Below the pieces are notes generated by a model. The model was not told the origin of the DNA and searched no databases. It saw only the letters and a list, made by a program, of their open reading frames with translations. Below, one piece after another: positions 50,894-59,216 of a stretch of DNA of 64,000 bases. Positions within the stretch are counted from its first letter, which is position 1. Every line of letters starts with the position of its first letter. Position numbers and translations under genes: made by a program. Source of the stretch: Muribaculaceae bacterium Isolate-037 (Harlan) (GTDB lineage Bacteria; Bacteroidota; Bacteroidia; Bacteroidales; Muribaculaceae); the NCBI GenBank assembly GCA_003762615.1, contig RIAZ01000011.1:62001-126000 (forward strand), given 5' to 3'.

Positions 50894-53461
50894 TTATGGG
50901 TTATTTTTATCGTTCCTTGCGGGCAAGTTGAGCACATGACCGGCCTTATATACCCGTCTGGCAAATTCCAACGGGGCGGCGATGCCGGAGTTGTCCCAGT
51001 CACGGCAATATCTTTCGATAGCCTCCTGATGACTGCACCCTAATTCCGACTTGTAGAGTTTGAGGGCATCTTTCTCGGCACGCTCGGTGGTATAGGTCAT
51101 GTAGCACTCGTGCGATTCCTCCACGCCATACACTCCGCTGGTCGAACCTCTGCGGATGAACACCTCGCGGAAGAAGGAGCGTCCTTCCTTGTTGTCAAGC
51201 CTGTTGATGGTAAAAATCTTCTTGCAGTCCACATCGGTGAGTCCGAGGATGGCTTTGATATTGTCGAAGCGTTCACGGAATTTGCTCTGGTCGAGCAGCA
51301 TCACCACATCGGAATTGTTGATGATGGCCTCTTTCACAATTTCACTGCCGATGATGTCCTGTATCTCCTGTGTCACGACACCGACCGAAGCCCAGAACTT
51401 ACGGGCCGTCTTGTAGAGGTACTTGATGTATTCGGCCATGAGCGGGGTGGCGATGGCTTTCCACGCCTCTTCGATCACAAGGACCTTACGGTTCTTCTTC
51501 AGACGCATCTTCTGCAGGAAAACATCCATGATAATCAGCGTGACTATCGGGAACAGCGTGGCATCATCCTTGATTGCGTCAATCTCGAACACGATAAAGG
51601 TCTCATCAAACAGGGTGCTGTCCATGTTCTCGTTCAGCGTGGTCTCGTGGCTTCCGCCCTTATAGAAATCCCGAAGCTGGTAATTGAGATCTGCCGTATC
51701 AATGCCTTTCAGTTCGTTCTCGGTGATAATTTCCGGGATGCGGACGACGGCGAAGTCGAAAAACGAGTTGAACGAAAGCGGCGCATCAATTTTACCCGTA
51801 AAGTAACTGCGGTAGTATTCCTCGATAGCCTGTCCGATAAGCCTGTCCTCCGTCTTTGTCACAATACCTTCCGAGCCTTTCCATATCTGCAGGATAAGAT
51901 TCTTGAGGAAGTTGATTTTCTCGATGTTTATCTCTTCCTTGGTAATCTTAAACGGGTTCATGGTGATGGGCTTTTCCTCGGTATAGGAGATGTACTTGCC
52001 GCCGAGATACTCGCATAGTCCCTCGTAGGAGTTTCCCGTATCGACCATCACGACATCCGTTCCTTGCTCGTGAAGCTGTCTTACAACACTGTTCATGTGG
52101 AAGCTCTTGCCGCTGCCCGAAGGCCCCAAACAGAAGAAATTGGAGTTGTCGGTCATCTTGACCTTGCCCTCCTTGCCGGTGATGTCTATGGCTACGGGCA
52201 TCCCTTTCCGGTCAGTATAGTATATCTTCAGCGGAGTGTCCTCGCTACGCTGCACATGCTCCTTATACATAAGGCAGGTGGCGGCGTCCGACAAGGTAAG
52301 AAAGCGGTCGTACTCGGGATCCATGTTGTAGCAGTTGCCGGGAAACGAGTTCACGAACAGCTCAAGCTGGTTGTAGGCACGCTTGGAGATATGGATGCCC
52401 ATGCGCCCGAACATGTTTTCAAGATGGTTCACGGGCTTCTGCATATCCGCATTACGTGGACAGCATACAACGAGGTTGAAGTGCGTATATACAAGTTGCT
52501 TGCCCTCGCGTGCCACCACTTCCTGCACCTGCTTGATATCCTCCACGGCAATCTGGTTGCTCGGATTGGGGATGGAGGCGTGACGGTTCTTCTTCTTTTC
52601 AAGGGCGGAAAGTTCCCGCTTCTGGTTGGGAATGAAAATCATCTGGTTGTAGATGACAGTCTCGGCTTCCGGGATGCTGTCGATGGCGGACATGAGGTCA
52701 AGTGGCATCCCTGTGTTGTTCACCTCCACATTCGTGAAAGGACGGACAAGGGACGGAAGCCCGGCACAATCCACATCGACAAGGGAGAACACGCGGCATT
52801 TGCGGTCGCCCATGCCAATGCCCTCGTCATCTACCTTGAAATTGCTCATGGTGACAATCGGACTGTTGAAATCCAGCGTGAAATACCGGTCAACATAGCT
52901 GTCACATTCGTCGGCCGTCAAGAACCTCACCTTCATGCCTCCGTCACGCAACTGGTCCTTCACCTTGCGTATCTTCACAAGGAAGTCCTTCCATTTCTTC
53001 ATGTCGAAGGAATACAGCTTCCCTTTCTTCGATTCCTGCGTAATGACGAGACAGGTGCGTGTATCGGTATAGGGACGGCCTTCAAAATAGGAAAAATAGG
53101 ATCTTGACAGGAACTCCTTTTCTTTCGCGTCCGCCTGCACGAATCCACGACGGGAGAACACATCCTGCTTGTGTATGGCATAGCCCTCGCCAAGGGTCTG
53201 TACCACCGCCGAGAACAGATGGCAGAAATCGTAATAGCGGTCTGCATCGGCAGAATACTTTTGCACGGGGTTCTCTATTTCAAGTATGGCGGAATACTCG
53301 CCGGTCTTGGTGTAGATGACCCCGATGCCATCATTATCCTCCACCGAGAAATAGATGTCACGGAAGACGCGCTTGCGTTTGCCTCCCGTACCGAAAGCGG
53401 CCACCGAGATTGCCATCCCTATCAGGATAGCCGCGAAAAACAGTATCACATACCAGGTCAT
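50894..53461 (-). CDS. traG: Conjugation ATPase TraG (VirB4-like)
   Basis: 855 residues from ATG 53461 (MTWYVILFFAAILIGMAISVAAF), 5 bases after the preceding stop. N-terminal membrane helix, a VirB4 N-domain, Walker A CLGPSGSGKSFHM near 449 and Walker B KVLVIEEAWKAI near 665, followed by FWASVGVVTQEIQDI. It powers assembly of the channel and pilus at the inner membrane. This is the Bacteroidetes TraG, not the VirD4 protein often given that name. Confidence 0.92.
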   Translation of the reverse strand: MTWYVILFFAAILIGMAISVAAFGTGGKRKRVFRDIYFSVEDNDGIGVIYTKTGEYSAILEIENPVQKYSADADRYYDFCHLFSAVVQTLGEGYAIHKQDVFSRRGFVQADAKEKEFLSRSYFSYFEGRPYTDTRTCLVITQESKKGKLYSFDMKKWKDFLVKIRKVKDQLRDGGMKVRFLTADECDSYVDRYFTLDFNSPIVTMSNFKVDDEGIGMGDRKCRVFSLVDVDCAGLPSLVRPFTNVEVNNTGMPLDLMSAIDSIPEAETVIYNQMIFIPNQKRELSALEKKKNRHASIPNPSNQIAVEDIKQVQEVVAREGKQLVYTHFNLVVCCPRNADMQKPVNHLENMFGRMGIHISKRAYNQLELFVNSFPGNCYNMDPEYDRFLTLSDAATCLMYKEHVQRSEDTPLKIYYTDRKGMPVAIDITGKEGKVKMTDNSNFFCLGPSGSGKSFHMNSVVRQLHEQGTDVVMVDTGNSYEGLCEYLGGKYISYTEEKPITMNPFKITKEEINIEKINFLKNLILQIWKGSEGIVTKTEDRLIGQAIEEYYRSYFTGKIDAPLSFNSFFDFAVVRIPEIITENELKGIDTADLNYQLRDFYKGGSHETTLNENMDSTLFDETFIVFEIDAIKDDATLFPIVTLIIMDVFLQKMRLKKNRKVLVIEEAWKAIATPLMAEYIKYLYKTARKFWASVGVVTQEIQDIIGSEIVKEAIINNSDVVMLLDQSKFRERFDNIKAILGLTDVDCKKIFTINRLDNKEGRSFFREVFIRRGSTSGVYGVEESHECYMTYTTERAEKDALKLYKSELGCSHQEAIERYCRDWDNSGIAAPLEFARRVYKAGHVLNLPARNDKNNP

Positions 53462-53466
53462 GATGC

Positions 53467-54933
53467 TCAGAATAGGTAAAACAATCTCGTTTTCATATCG
53501 CTGTGCTCCTTGGAATTGTAGGCGGTGACAAACCATTCGGTCATGTCTATCGAATAAAAGGTGTCCTCGCCGGATTCGCTGGGGGTGGCATAGATGCCTT
53601 CCGGCATCTTGAAAAAGGCAGGCATGCTGTCCTTATGCTTTTCAAGATGGTAGGCAAGCCGGGCCATCTCCGCAAGCGACGGTATGTAGGCCGACGGCAG
53701 CACACGCTTGTCCTGGAAGTTCTTAAGGGCATGGCTGTCCGCATGGCGGAGTATGCCCTGCGTGAGTGCGGCTCCGTCGTCGAATCCCAATGCACAACTG
53801 CCCGGATATCGGATTCGGGGACTGAACACGATATGTTCCTCATCCTCTTGCGGCTGTCCGAAATAGCCCTCACGCAACTTGCCGTCAGCCGTATCGAAGA
53901 TATGGCCGGTTCGGAAAGACTTTTTCCTGAACCAGTTGCTCGTACTGTTATCATCCATGGCGACGGCCTTGCCGTGTCGCCCATCTGTCAGGATAACCCA
54001 GGCAAGGGTGTTCTCATCGAATTTGGAGGTCAGAGTCCCATCCCTTTGCAGGAAATGCCCGATGCGGACAGAGTCCGTGCCGGAAACGGACGGTTTCTCA
54101 AACGGATGTTTGGTATCTACCCAGCTGCTGCCTACGGAAAGTTTGCCATCGCTGACATGAAGGCGCAGTTCGGTGATGCTTCCTCGTCTCAGAGGCGGTA
54201 GCGTGGTGGATATGGACAACTTTTGCCCATTAACTTTGAGGAATATCTGTATTTCTCCAGAATCCTCCGTAGGAATGAGGTTGAAGTCATGCGGGATGCC
54301 GTTGTTCAACAGGCAATCCTTGTTGGGAGAACATACATTGCCGGCATCGGCACGTGTCCCGGCCAGTTTCCCCTTAAGCGGAATCAGGAAGGCTGCTGTT
54401 GAAACGCAGTCCCCCTGTATCTCCAGAATCTGCATCACGTCACTGATATTGTCGCTTTTCAGTATCAGGCGCAGCAGTGCGGTAAGTTCTTCTAATTTCA
54501 TTGTAATCTTTGTTTTGTCATTTGTCTGTGTCACGGATTGGATCTGTCCGGCGAGTCTTTCGCCGAGCGGATGGCTGACCGCAACAGTGTCGGCCGGATG
54601 CAGTGACGGAAGGAACGGATAACAGACAAGGGGTAATACCGTGCTGTCAGCCAGAACAGGGACAGTGGGCTTGAACACCTTGCCGTCGAAACGGAACTCC
54701 ACGGCTTTGCCGCCCTCCATGCCGTCAAGCCATACGGCAAGCGAGCCTATAGCTTCCAGTTCGTCTTTTGTCCGCCCCGTGACCTCTATCTCAATGGGCT
54801 TGGACATCTTCGACCAACTGTCTTTTACCTTTTCCGCCGTTTGGTGGGCGGACAGTGCGTCCCCGTTACGGGTGTTCCCCGAACATCCGGCAAGGAACAA
54901 GGCAAGAAACAATATCAATCCGCAGTGTCTCAT
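53467..54933 (-). CDS. Large lipoprotein of the tra operon, DUF1566-like C-terminus
   Basis: 488 residues. Lipobox MRHCGLILFLALFLAGC. The N-terminal half (VKDSWSKMSKPIEIEVTGRTKDELEAIGSLAVWLDGMEGGKAVEFRFDGKVFKPTVPV) looks like fimbrillin or Mfa-type beta-sandwiches. The C-terminal part (ALKNFQDKRVLPSAYIPSLAEMARLAYHLE) resembles DUF1566/FISUMP. It is probably surface exposed and may help hold donor and recipient. It sits between traF and traG, an unusual place: Bacteroidetes conjugative transposons normally have these two adjacent. Confidence 0.65.
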   Translation of the reverse strand: MRHCGLILFLALFLAGCSGNTRNGDALSAHQTAEKVKDSWSKMSKPIEIEVTGRTKDELEAIGSLAVWLDGMEGGKAVEFRFDGKVFKPTVPVLADSTVLPLVCYPFLPSLHPADTVAVSHPLGERLAGQIQSVTQTNDKTKITMKLEELTALLRLILKSDNISDVMQILEIQGDCVSTAAFLIPLKGKLAGTRADAGNVCSPNKDCLLNNGIPHDFNLIPTEDSGEIQIFLKVNGQKLSISTTLPPLRRGSITELRLHVSDGKLSVGSSWVDTKHPFEKPSVSGTDSVRIGHFLQRDGTLTSKFDENTLAWVILTDGRHGKAVAMDDNSTSNWFRKKSFRTGHIFDTADGKLREGYFGQPQEDEEHIVFSPRIRYPGSCALGFDDGAALTQGILRHADSHALKNFQDKRVLPSAYIPSLAEMARLAYHLEKHKDSMPAFFKMPEGIYATPSESGEDTFYSIDMTEWFVTAYNSKEHSDMKTRLFYLF

Positions 54934-54936
54934 TTT

Positions 54937-55236
54937 TCAAATCTTTTTTGAACAGGTGTAAACGAATATCCCTTTGTCTGTTTTCTTGGTGTGAAGCCCT
55001 TTGCGCTGTTTTACCATGATTAAGCCGGCTCCCGTGCCGACTGCCACAACCAGTACGACAAGTCCGGCGAGAAAGCCCAGCACACAGTAACCGATGATGA
55101 ATCCGACTATCGCACCGCCCGCTGCTCCGGCAGCCCAGTAAATGTAGCGGCCCTGGATACCCAGGAATTCAAGAGGCTTCTGAAGCCCCTTGAAAACCGG
55201 GTAAGCAGTATAGCCGTTGTCTGCGTTCTCTGCCAT
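54937..55236 (-). CDS. traF: Conjugative transposon protein TraF (DUF4133, VirB3-like)
   Basis: 99 residues from ATG 55236 (MAENADNGYTAYPVFKGLQKPLEFLGIQGRYIYWAAGAAGGAI). Two membrane helices in one hairpin. It is a match to DUF4133, the VirB3-like partner of the VirB4 ATPase. It starts 4 bases after the traE stop. Confidence 0.9.
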   Translation of the reverse strand: MAENADNGYTAYPVFKGLQKPLEFLGIQGRYIYWAAGAAGGAIVGFIIGYCVLGFLAGLVVLVVAVGTGAGLIMVKQRKGLHTKKTDKGIFVYTCSKKI

Positions 55237-55240
55237 AAGG

Positions 55241-55609
55241 TCAGGAGATACCGAAGAACAGAGGCAGTGCCTGGGCTGCTGCAATCAGGAAGATGCAGGC
55301 TCCGACCACCATCATGATCTTCTTCTTCACGTCCTGCTCCTCGTTGTTCATGGCGATATAGACGCTGATCGCACCTACGACGGCCACGACGCCGGCGATG
55401 GCGTAGCAGAGCTTGACAACGATGGGCACATACTTGGCGATTTCCTCACTGACCGTGGTCAGGGCCGTAGTACCGGCTTCGTAGTTGCCTGCGGTGTTCT
55501 GGGCGAGACAGGCAACGGTGCCGACAAGCAACATGACTGCCAGTGAGTTGAATCGAGGTGATGTGACGAATTTCTTGATGGAATTCTTGATTTTCTGTAA
55601 TTTGTTCAT
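55241..55609 (-). CDS. traE: Conjugative transposon protein TraE (DUF4134), pilin-like
   Basis: 122 residues. A long positively charged signal (MNKLQKIKNSIKKFVTSPRFNSLAVMLLVGTVACLAQ), then two hydrophobic helices separated by NNEEQDVKKKI, the VirB2-type pilin layout of DUF4134. A second DUF4134 protein lies directly upstream (55672). Confidence 0.9.
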   Translation of the reverse strand: MNKLQKIKNSIKKFVTSPRFNSLAVMLLVGTVACLAQNTAGNYEAGTTALTTVSEEIAKYVPIVVKLCYAIAGVVAVVGAISVYIAMNNEEQDVKKKIMMVVGACIFLIAAAQALPLFFGIS

Positions 55610-55671
55610 CTGTTTTGTTTCAAAATTGTTTTACGGTTCTCTTATTTCTCATTTGCGCATTTGAGTCTCTA

Positions 55672-56007
55672 TTATACACGGTAGCCGAAGAAGGCGGGGA
55701 ACACGATGGTCGCTCCGATAATGAACAGGATGGCTCCCACCACCATCATTATCTCTTTCTTCCAGCCCTCTTCTCCGGCATTTATCTTGAAGTAAATCTG
55801 CAGACTGGCGATGACGGACACGATTCCGGCCACCGCATAGCAGATATACACCACATACAGCAGCATGGTAATCACGAAGTCATGGGCTTTCGCCAGTCCG
55901 TCCGCACCCCAACTGTAATCCACTCCGCCGCATTTGGCGGAAGCGGACAGGCAGCAAACGGACAGGATTGCCGTCAGTACCACTCGTGTAAGGTCAATAT
56001 GTCTCAC
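55672..56007 (-). CDS. Second DUF4134/VirB2-like pilin protein
   Basis: 111 residues using the GTG at 56007 (MRHIDLTRVVLTAILSVCCLSASA), which gives a clean signal peptide and a 14-base overlap with the preceding gene. An upstream ATG would add about 17 polar residues. The mature part CGGVDYSWGADGLAKAHDFVITMLLYVVYICYAVAGIVSVIASLQIYFKINAGEEGWKKEI follows the TraE pattern with two membrane helices. Tandem TraE-like pilins are common in Bacteroidetes ICEs; one may be the main pilin. Confidence 0.82.
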   Translation of the reverse strand: MRHIDLTRVVLTAILSVCCLSASAKCGGVDYSWGADGLAKAHDFVITMLLYVVYICYAVAGIVSVIASLQIYFKINAGEEGWKKEIMMVVGAILFIIGATIVFPAFFGYRV

Positions 56008-56416
56008 GGGTATGAGTGACTGTGGATTTACGGAAAGCAATGTCTGATTTCTTGTCATACAGCATCTGTTCAAGTTCTTCAAACGAGACACCACCCTCGC
56101 TCGTCACGTCGGTCTCGTCCATATTGTCTGTAAGGTTGTCAAAACGGCCTGTGCCGCCTGACGGGGTTTCCACTTCCGTGGCGGCAATCCTTGAATGGTC
56201 ATTGTCTTGGGCTGTCTCTTCTCCGAGAGAGAATCCGTCACCACTTTCCCTGACCGGAGTGGCCACAACTTCATCCTGCATCCCGCTGACATCAAATTCC
56301 TCTACCGAGGTTTCTTTCTCGTTTTTCTTGCCGTAAAGGTCCTTGCTGATATGGTAGCCGTAATAGATGATATAGGCTATCGTCAGCACGATGACAAATA
56401 TTACATACGGTGTCAT
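55994..56416 (-). CDS. Membrane protein, first gene of the tra operon
   Basis: 140 residues. One N-terminal helix (MTPYVIFVIVLTIAYIIYYGYHI) then an acidic cytosolic or periplasmic tail (about 30-140) ending with EELEQMLYDKKSDIAFRKSTVTHTRETY. Similar short proteins with one helix precede traE in Bacteroides conjugative transposons (the traD/traC slot). The control element at 56528-56594 lies upstream. Confidence 0.65.
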   Translation of the reverse strand: MTPYVIFVIVLTIAYIIYYGYHISKDLYGKKNEKETSVEEFDVSGMQDEVVATPVRESGDGFSLGEETAQDNDHSRIAATEVETPSGGTGRFDNLTDNMDETDVTSEGGVSFEELEQMLYDKKSDIAFRKSTVTHTRETY

Positions 56417-56527
56417 TGTCGTTTGCGTTTAATTGGGTTTGAGTTTAATTTTTATGCAAAGTAACATTGAAGATTATGTGCAGGAAAATTATATCCAGAC
56501 AAATCTCATTTTCTTAACCGTAATTAG

Positions 56528-56594
56528 TATAAGACGCTGATTTCAAACTTACTTTCATACTCTAAACGAAATTCAATCGCAAATAGAGTATGAT
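56528..56594. promoter_or_regulatory. ICE operon control element, copy 2
   Basis: TATAAGAC (56528-56535), 11 bases, ACTTACTTTCATACTCT (56547-56563), 21 bases, AGAGTATGAT (56585-56594). It matches the element at 5040-5116 in sequence and first spacing. The second gap is shorter by 10 bases, one helical turn, which keeps the face of the DNA. A second AGTATGAT follows at 56603-56610. Confidence 0.6.
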
Positions 56595-56660
56595 TGTATC
56601 ACAGTATGATTATATAGCATTTTAACCACTGAAGCACCAAGAACAACCTCTCATCGTTTT

Positions 56661-56695
56661 ACTTTATTCCGGGCGCATATCGAATGCGCTAAAGT
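56661..56695. repeat. Interrupted inverted repeat in the tra/defence intergenic region
   Basis: ACTTTA (56661-56666) and TAAAGT (56690-56695) flank GCGCAT (56673-56678) and ATGCGC (56684-56689), with a six-base bulge on one side and a five-base loop. It may be an end structure for a plus-strand unit or a binding dyad. The rest of 56417-56836 holds only the control element and the AbiEi promoter. Confidence 0.4.
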
Positions 56696-56785
56696 GAAAT
56701 GAGCGGAAATACGCTACTTGCAAGTCCAATTTTGTCCGATAATCCGAAAAAAATGCGTCCTCAGGTGGAAGTTTCAGAAGAAATC

Positions 56786-56817
56786 TTTGGCTAAAATTTA
56801 TTTTAATGTTAATTTTG
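56786..56817 (+). promoter_or_regulatory. Promoter of the AbiEi-AlbA genes
   Basis: TTTG (56786-56789), 20 bases, TAATTTTG (56810-56817): consensus match, about 20 bases before the AbiEi start codon, so the leader is short. Confidence 0.7.
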
Positions 56818-56836
56818 TAACCGAAATAATTTCCAA

Positions 56837-57592
56837 ATGGGAACTAAAATAAATAAATTGCGTCAGCAAACCCCTCCCAATGGGATATTGCTCACTTCAT
56901 GGCTGGAAAAATCAGGCTTCAGCAGAAGTGAGATTTCCCAATATATGAAATCGGAGTGGTTACAGCGTATATCCACAGGTGTATATCAATTCACCGGAGA
57001 TACACCATCGCTTTACGGCATATTGGCTTCATATCAGAAACAGGCCGATTTGAAATATCACATAGGTGCCGCATCTGCGTTGGAGCTGAAAGGCTTTTCT
57101 CATTACATTGCGATGGGGAAGCCGACTGCCGTTGTCTTTTCTCCGATACGACCGCCGCTGCCCAAATGGTTAAATGATGCAGAACTTGACATGAACCTTG
57201 CAGAAGTGTCATCAAAAGTAATCGGGGACACCGGGATAGAGCAAATGGATTACCTGGGGCAGACATTGACAGTCTCATCGCCGGAAAGAGCGATAATGGA
57301 ATGTATCCTGCTTTCACCCTCCCGTTATGATTTAACGGATGTGTATTATCTTATGGAAATGCTTACTTCCCTCAGAGCCTCTCTTGTTCAACAGCTACTG
57401 GAAGGCAGCTCTTCAGTGAAAGTAAAACGGATGTTCCTGTATATGGCTGAAAAGGCACGTCACCGCTGGTTTGCCAGACTTGACCTATCCCGCATATCCC
57501 TCGGCTCCGGCACACGGAGCTTTGCGAAAGGCGGAGTGAAAGTGAACGCATACGATATTGTGATACCCAAAGAACTTGCTGATAAGAAATAA
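56837..57592 (+). CDS. Type IV antitoxin-like protein, AbiEi family
   Basis: 251 residues. N-terminal winged-helix (NGILLTSWLEKSGFSRSEISQYMKSEWLQRISTGVYQF) and a C-terminal AbiEi_3 domain (SALELKGFSHYIAMGKPTAVVFSP..., MDYLGQTLTVSSPERAIMECIL, FARLDLSRISLGSGTRSFAKGGVKVNAYDIVIPKEL). AbiEi proteins repress their operon and counter the nucleotidyltransferase toxin AbiEii. Here no AbiEii follows. Instead an AlbA/HATPase gene begins 14 bases downstream. The antitoxin is therefore orphaned or paired with a new partner. Confidence 0.82.
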   Translation: MGTKINKLRQQTPPNGILLTSWLEKSGFSRSEISQYMKSEWLQRISTGVYQFTGDTPSLYGILASYQKQADLKYHIGAASALELKGFSHYIAMGKPTAVVFSPIRPPLPKWLNDAELDMNLAEVSSKVIGDTGIEQMDYLGQTLTVSSPERAIMECILLSPSRYDLTDVYYLMEMLTSLRASLVQQLLEGSSSVKVKRMFLYMAEKARHRWFARLDLSRISLGSGTRSFAKGGVKVNAYDIVIPKELADKK

Positions 57593-57606
57593 TATTACCA
57601 ATTCAT

Positions 57607-59061
57607 ATGAATATTGAAAATCTCGACATAGTAAAAGAGCTGATATCCGAAAAGGAAAATGGGCAGGTGGAGTTCAAAGAGACCACCGGTCAGTTGGAAC
57701 GCGGAATGGAAACTCTTTGCGCCTTTCTGAACGGGAAAGGCGGAACAGTCATGTTTGGTGTAACGGACAAGGGAAAGATTATCGGTCAGGATGTGAGTGA
57801 CAAGACGAAACGGGAGATTGCGGAAGCAATCAATCGTCTGGAGCCGATAACGGCTGTGCAGATCTCTTATGTCCCAATACCGGACAGCGAAAAGAAAGTC
57901 ATTGTATTCCATGTGGATGAATCAAGCCTTGACCGTCCGTTTTGTTATAAAGGACGGGCTTACCAGCGTACCGAGAGCGTGACATCCATAATGCCGCAGG
58001 AAGTCTATAATCAGCTTCTGATGCAACGTGGGGGCAATTATGGATGGGAAGCAGTGGTAAATCCGGAACTTCTGATTGAAAATCTCGATGAGAACGCCAT
58101 CATGGGAGCTGTCCGCGGAGGAATCAGGGGAGGACGTCTGCCTGAGACCACTATATCAGAGGATATTCCCACCATTCTTGAGAAAATGGATCTGTTACAC
58201 AACGGAAAACTGAACAATGCGGCGGCTGTGTTATTCGGACATAAATGCTACGGCTATCCACAATGTCTGTTACGGATGGCGCGTTTCAAAGGGACAACCA
58301 AGGAAGAGTTTTGGGATAACCAACGCATCCAAGGAAATATCTTTAAACTGCTGGATGCAGCGATGGCATTCTTCTTCAAACACCTGTCTCTCTCGGGAAA
58401 GATCGAAGGATTGCACCGTGAAGAAGAATTAAGCGTCCCGTATAAAGCATTGAGGGAATGTTGCATCAATGCTTATGCACACCGTTCTTACCACCATCCG
58501 GGAAGTTCCGTCAGCATTGCTATATATGATGACCGTATTGAGATTACGAATAGTGGAACATTCCCTCCTGACATGTCAATGGAACGCCTGTTAAGTTTGC
58601 ATGACTCCCGGCCTCATAATCCCATTATCGCTAATGTTTTGTATAAGAGTACGATTCTGGAAAGCTGGGGACGAGGCATAAAATTGATGATTGACGAATG
58701 CAGACGAGTAGGAATTCCCGACCCAGAATTTCATGCCGACAGCGGATTTATATGGGTCATATTCCGTTATACTCGAACAACTGTGGGGCAAGACCCAACA
58801 GTTACCCAACAGTTACCCAACAGTTACCCAACAGTTAGCGAACAAGTAGAAAAAATCGTGGGAATAATTGCCGACAGGACACTTTCTACAAAAGAAATCA
58901 TGGATTTAATCGGCTTAAAAGACAAGGGCAATTTATTGGAGCTTTACCTTTATCCTGCAATCAGGCAAGAATTGGTTGTTCCCCTGTATCCTGATAAACC
59001 GAATCATCCACGGCAAAAATACCGTCTTACCGACAAAGGTAAAGGACTGTTGCAACAATAA
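57607..59061 (+). CDS. AlbA_2 (Schlafen-type) DNA-binding protein with HATPase_c_4 domain
   Basis: 484 residues. AlbA_2 domain at 1-135 (ENGQVEFKETTGQLERGMETLCAFLNGKGGTVMFGVTDKGKIIGQDVSD). GHKL-type ATP-binding region from about 275 (YKALRECCINAYAHRSY with the Glu/Asn N-box). A C-terminal winged helix (STKEIMDLIGLKDKGNLLELYLYPAIRQELVVPLYPDKPNHPRQKYRLTDKGKGLL). It is usually annotated as an ATP-binding transcription regulator; relatives occur in defence islands. Four exact 11-bp repeats encode residues about 397-410, so copy-number change would remove the winged helix. It is cotranscribed with the AbiEi gene. Confidence 0.8.
   Translation: MNIENLDIVKELISEKENGQVEFKETTGQLERGMETLCAFLNGKGGTVMFGVTDKGKIIGQDVSDKTKREIAEAINRLEPITAVQISYVPIPDSEKKVIVFHVDESSLDRPFCYKGRAYQRTESVTSIMPQEVYNQLLMQRGGNYGWEAVVNPELLIENLDENAIMGAVRGGIRGGRLPETTISEDIPTILEKMDLLHNGKLNNAAAVLFGHKCYGYPQCLLRMARFKGTTKEEFWDNQRIQGNIFKLLDAAMAFFFKHLSLSGKIEGLHREEELSVPYKALRECCINAYAHRSYHHPGSSVSIAIYDDRIEITNSGTFPPDMSMERLLSLHDSRPHNPIIANVLYKSTILESWGRGIKLMIDECRRVGIPDPEFHADSGFIWVIFRYTRTTVGQDPTVTQQLPNSYPTVSEQVEKIVGIIADRTLSTKEIMDLIGLKDKGNLLELYLYPAIRQELVVPLYPDKPNHPRQKYRLTDKGKGLLQQ
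58794..58837 (+). repeat. Four exact tandem copies of CCCAACAGTTA in a coding region
   Basis: Units 58794-58804, 58805-58815, 58816-58826 and 58827-58837. The 11-bp unit is not a multiple of three, so gain or loss of one copy shifts the frame before the C-terminal winged helix. Four copies keep the full frame here. Confidence 0.85.
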
Positions 59062-59116
59062 TAGATTGTATTGATGTGATTAGTATTGGCGTGCGATTAT
59101 TTTGAGTGCGGCTGAG

Positions 59117-59205
59117 TATGGGGAACTAATGCGGTTCCCCATAGTTCCCCAATCTCGATTGCCCCAAACTTTGCCCCAAATTGCCCTAATTTGCCCCAAA
59201 CTCAA
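59117..59205. repeat. Hairpin and degenerate TTGCCCCAAA repeats between AlbA and AbiH genes
   Basis: TATGGGGAAC (59117-59126) and GTTCCCCATA (59134-59143) form a 10-bp perfect stem with a 7-base loop. Then TTGCCCCAAA-like units occur four times (about 59160-59202). No T-run follows the stem. It may be a regulatory RNA structure before abiH or a recombination-prone tract. Confidence 0.5.
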
Positions 59206-59216
59206 ATCTATAGATA

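Noticed and set aside
58794..58837. CRISPR-like array
   Set aside because: Units are 11 bp, contiguous and without spacers, and they lie inside a coding frame.
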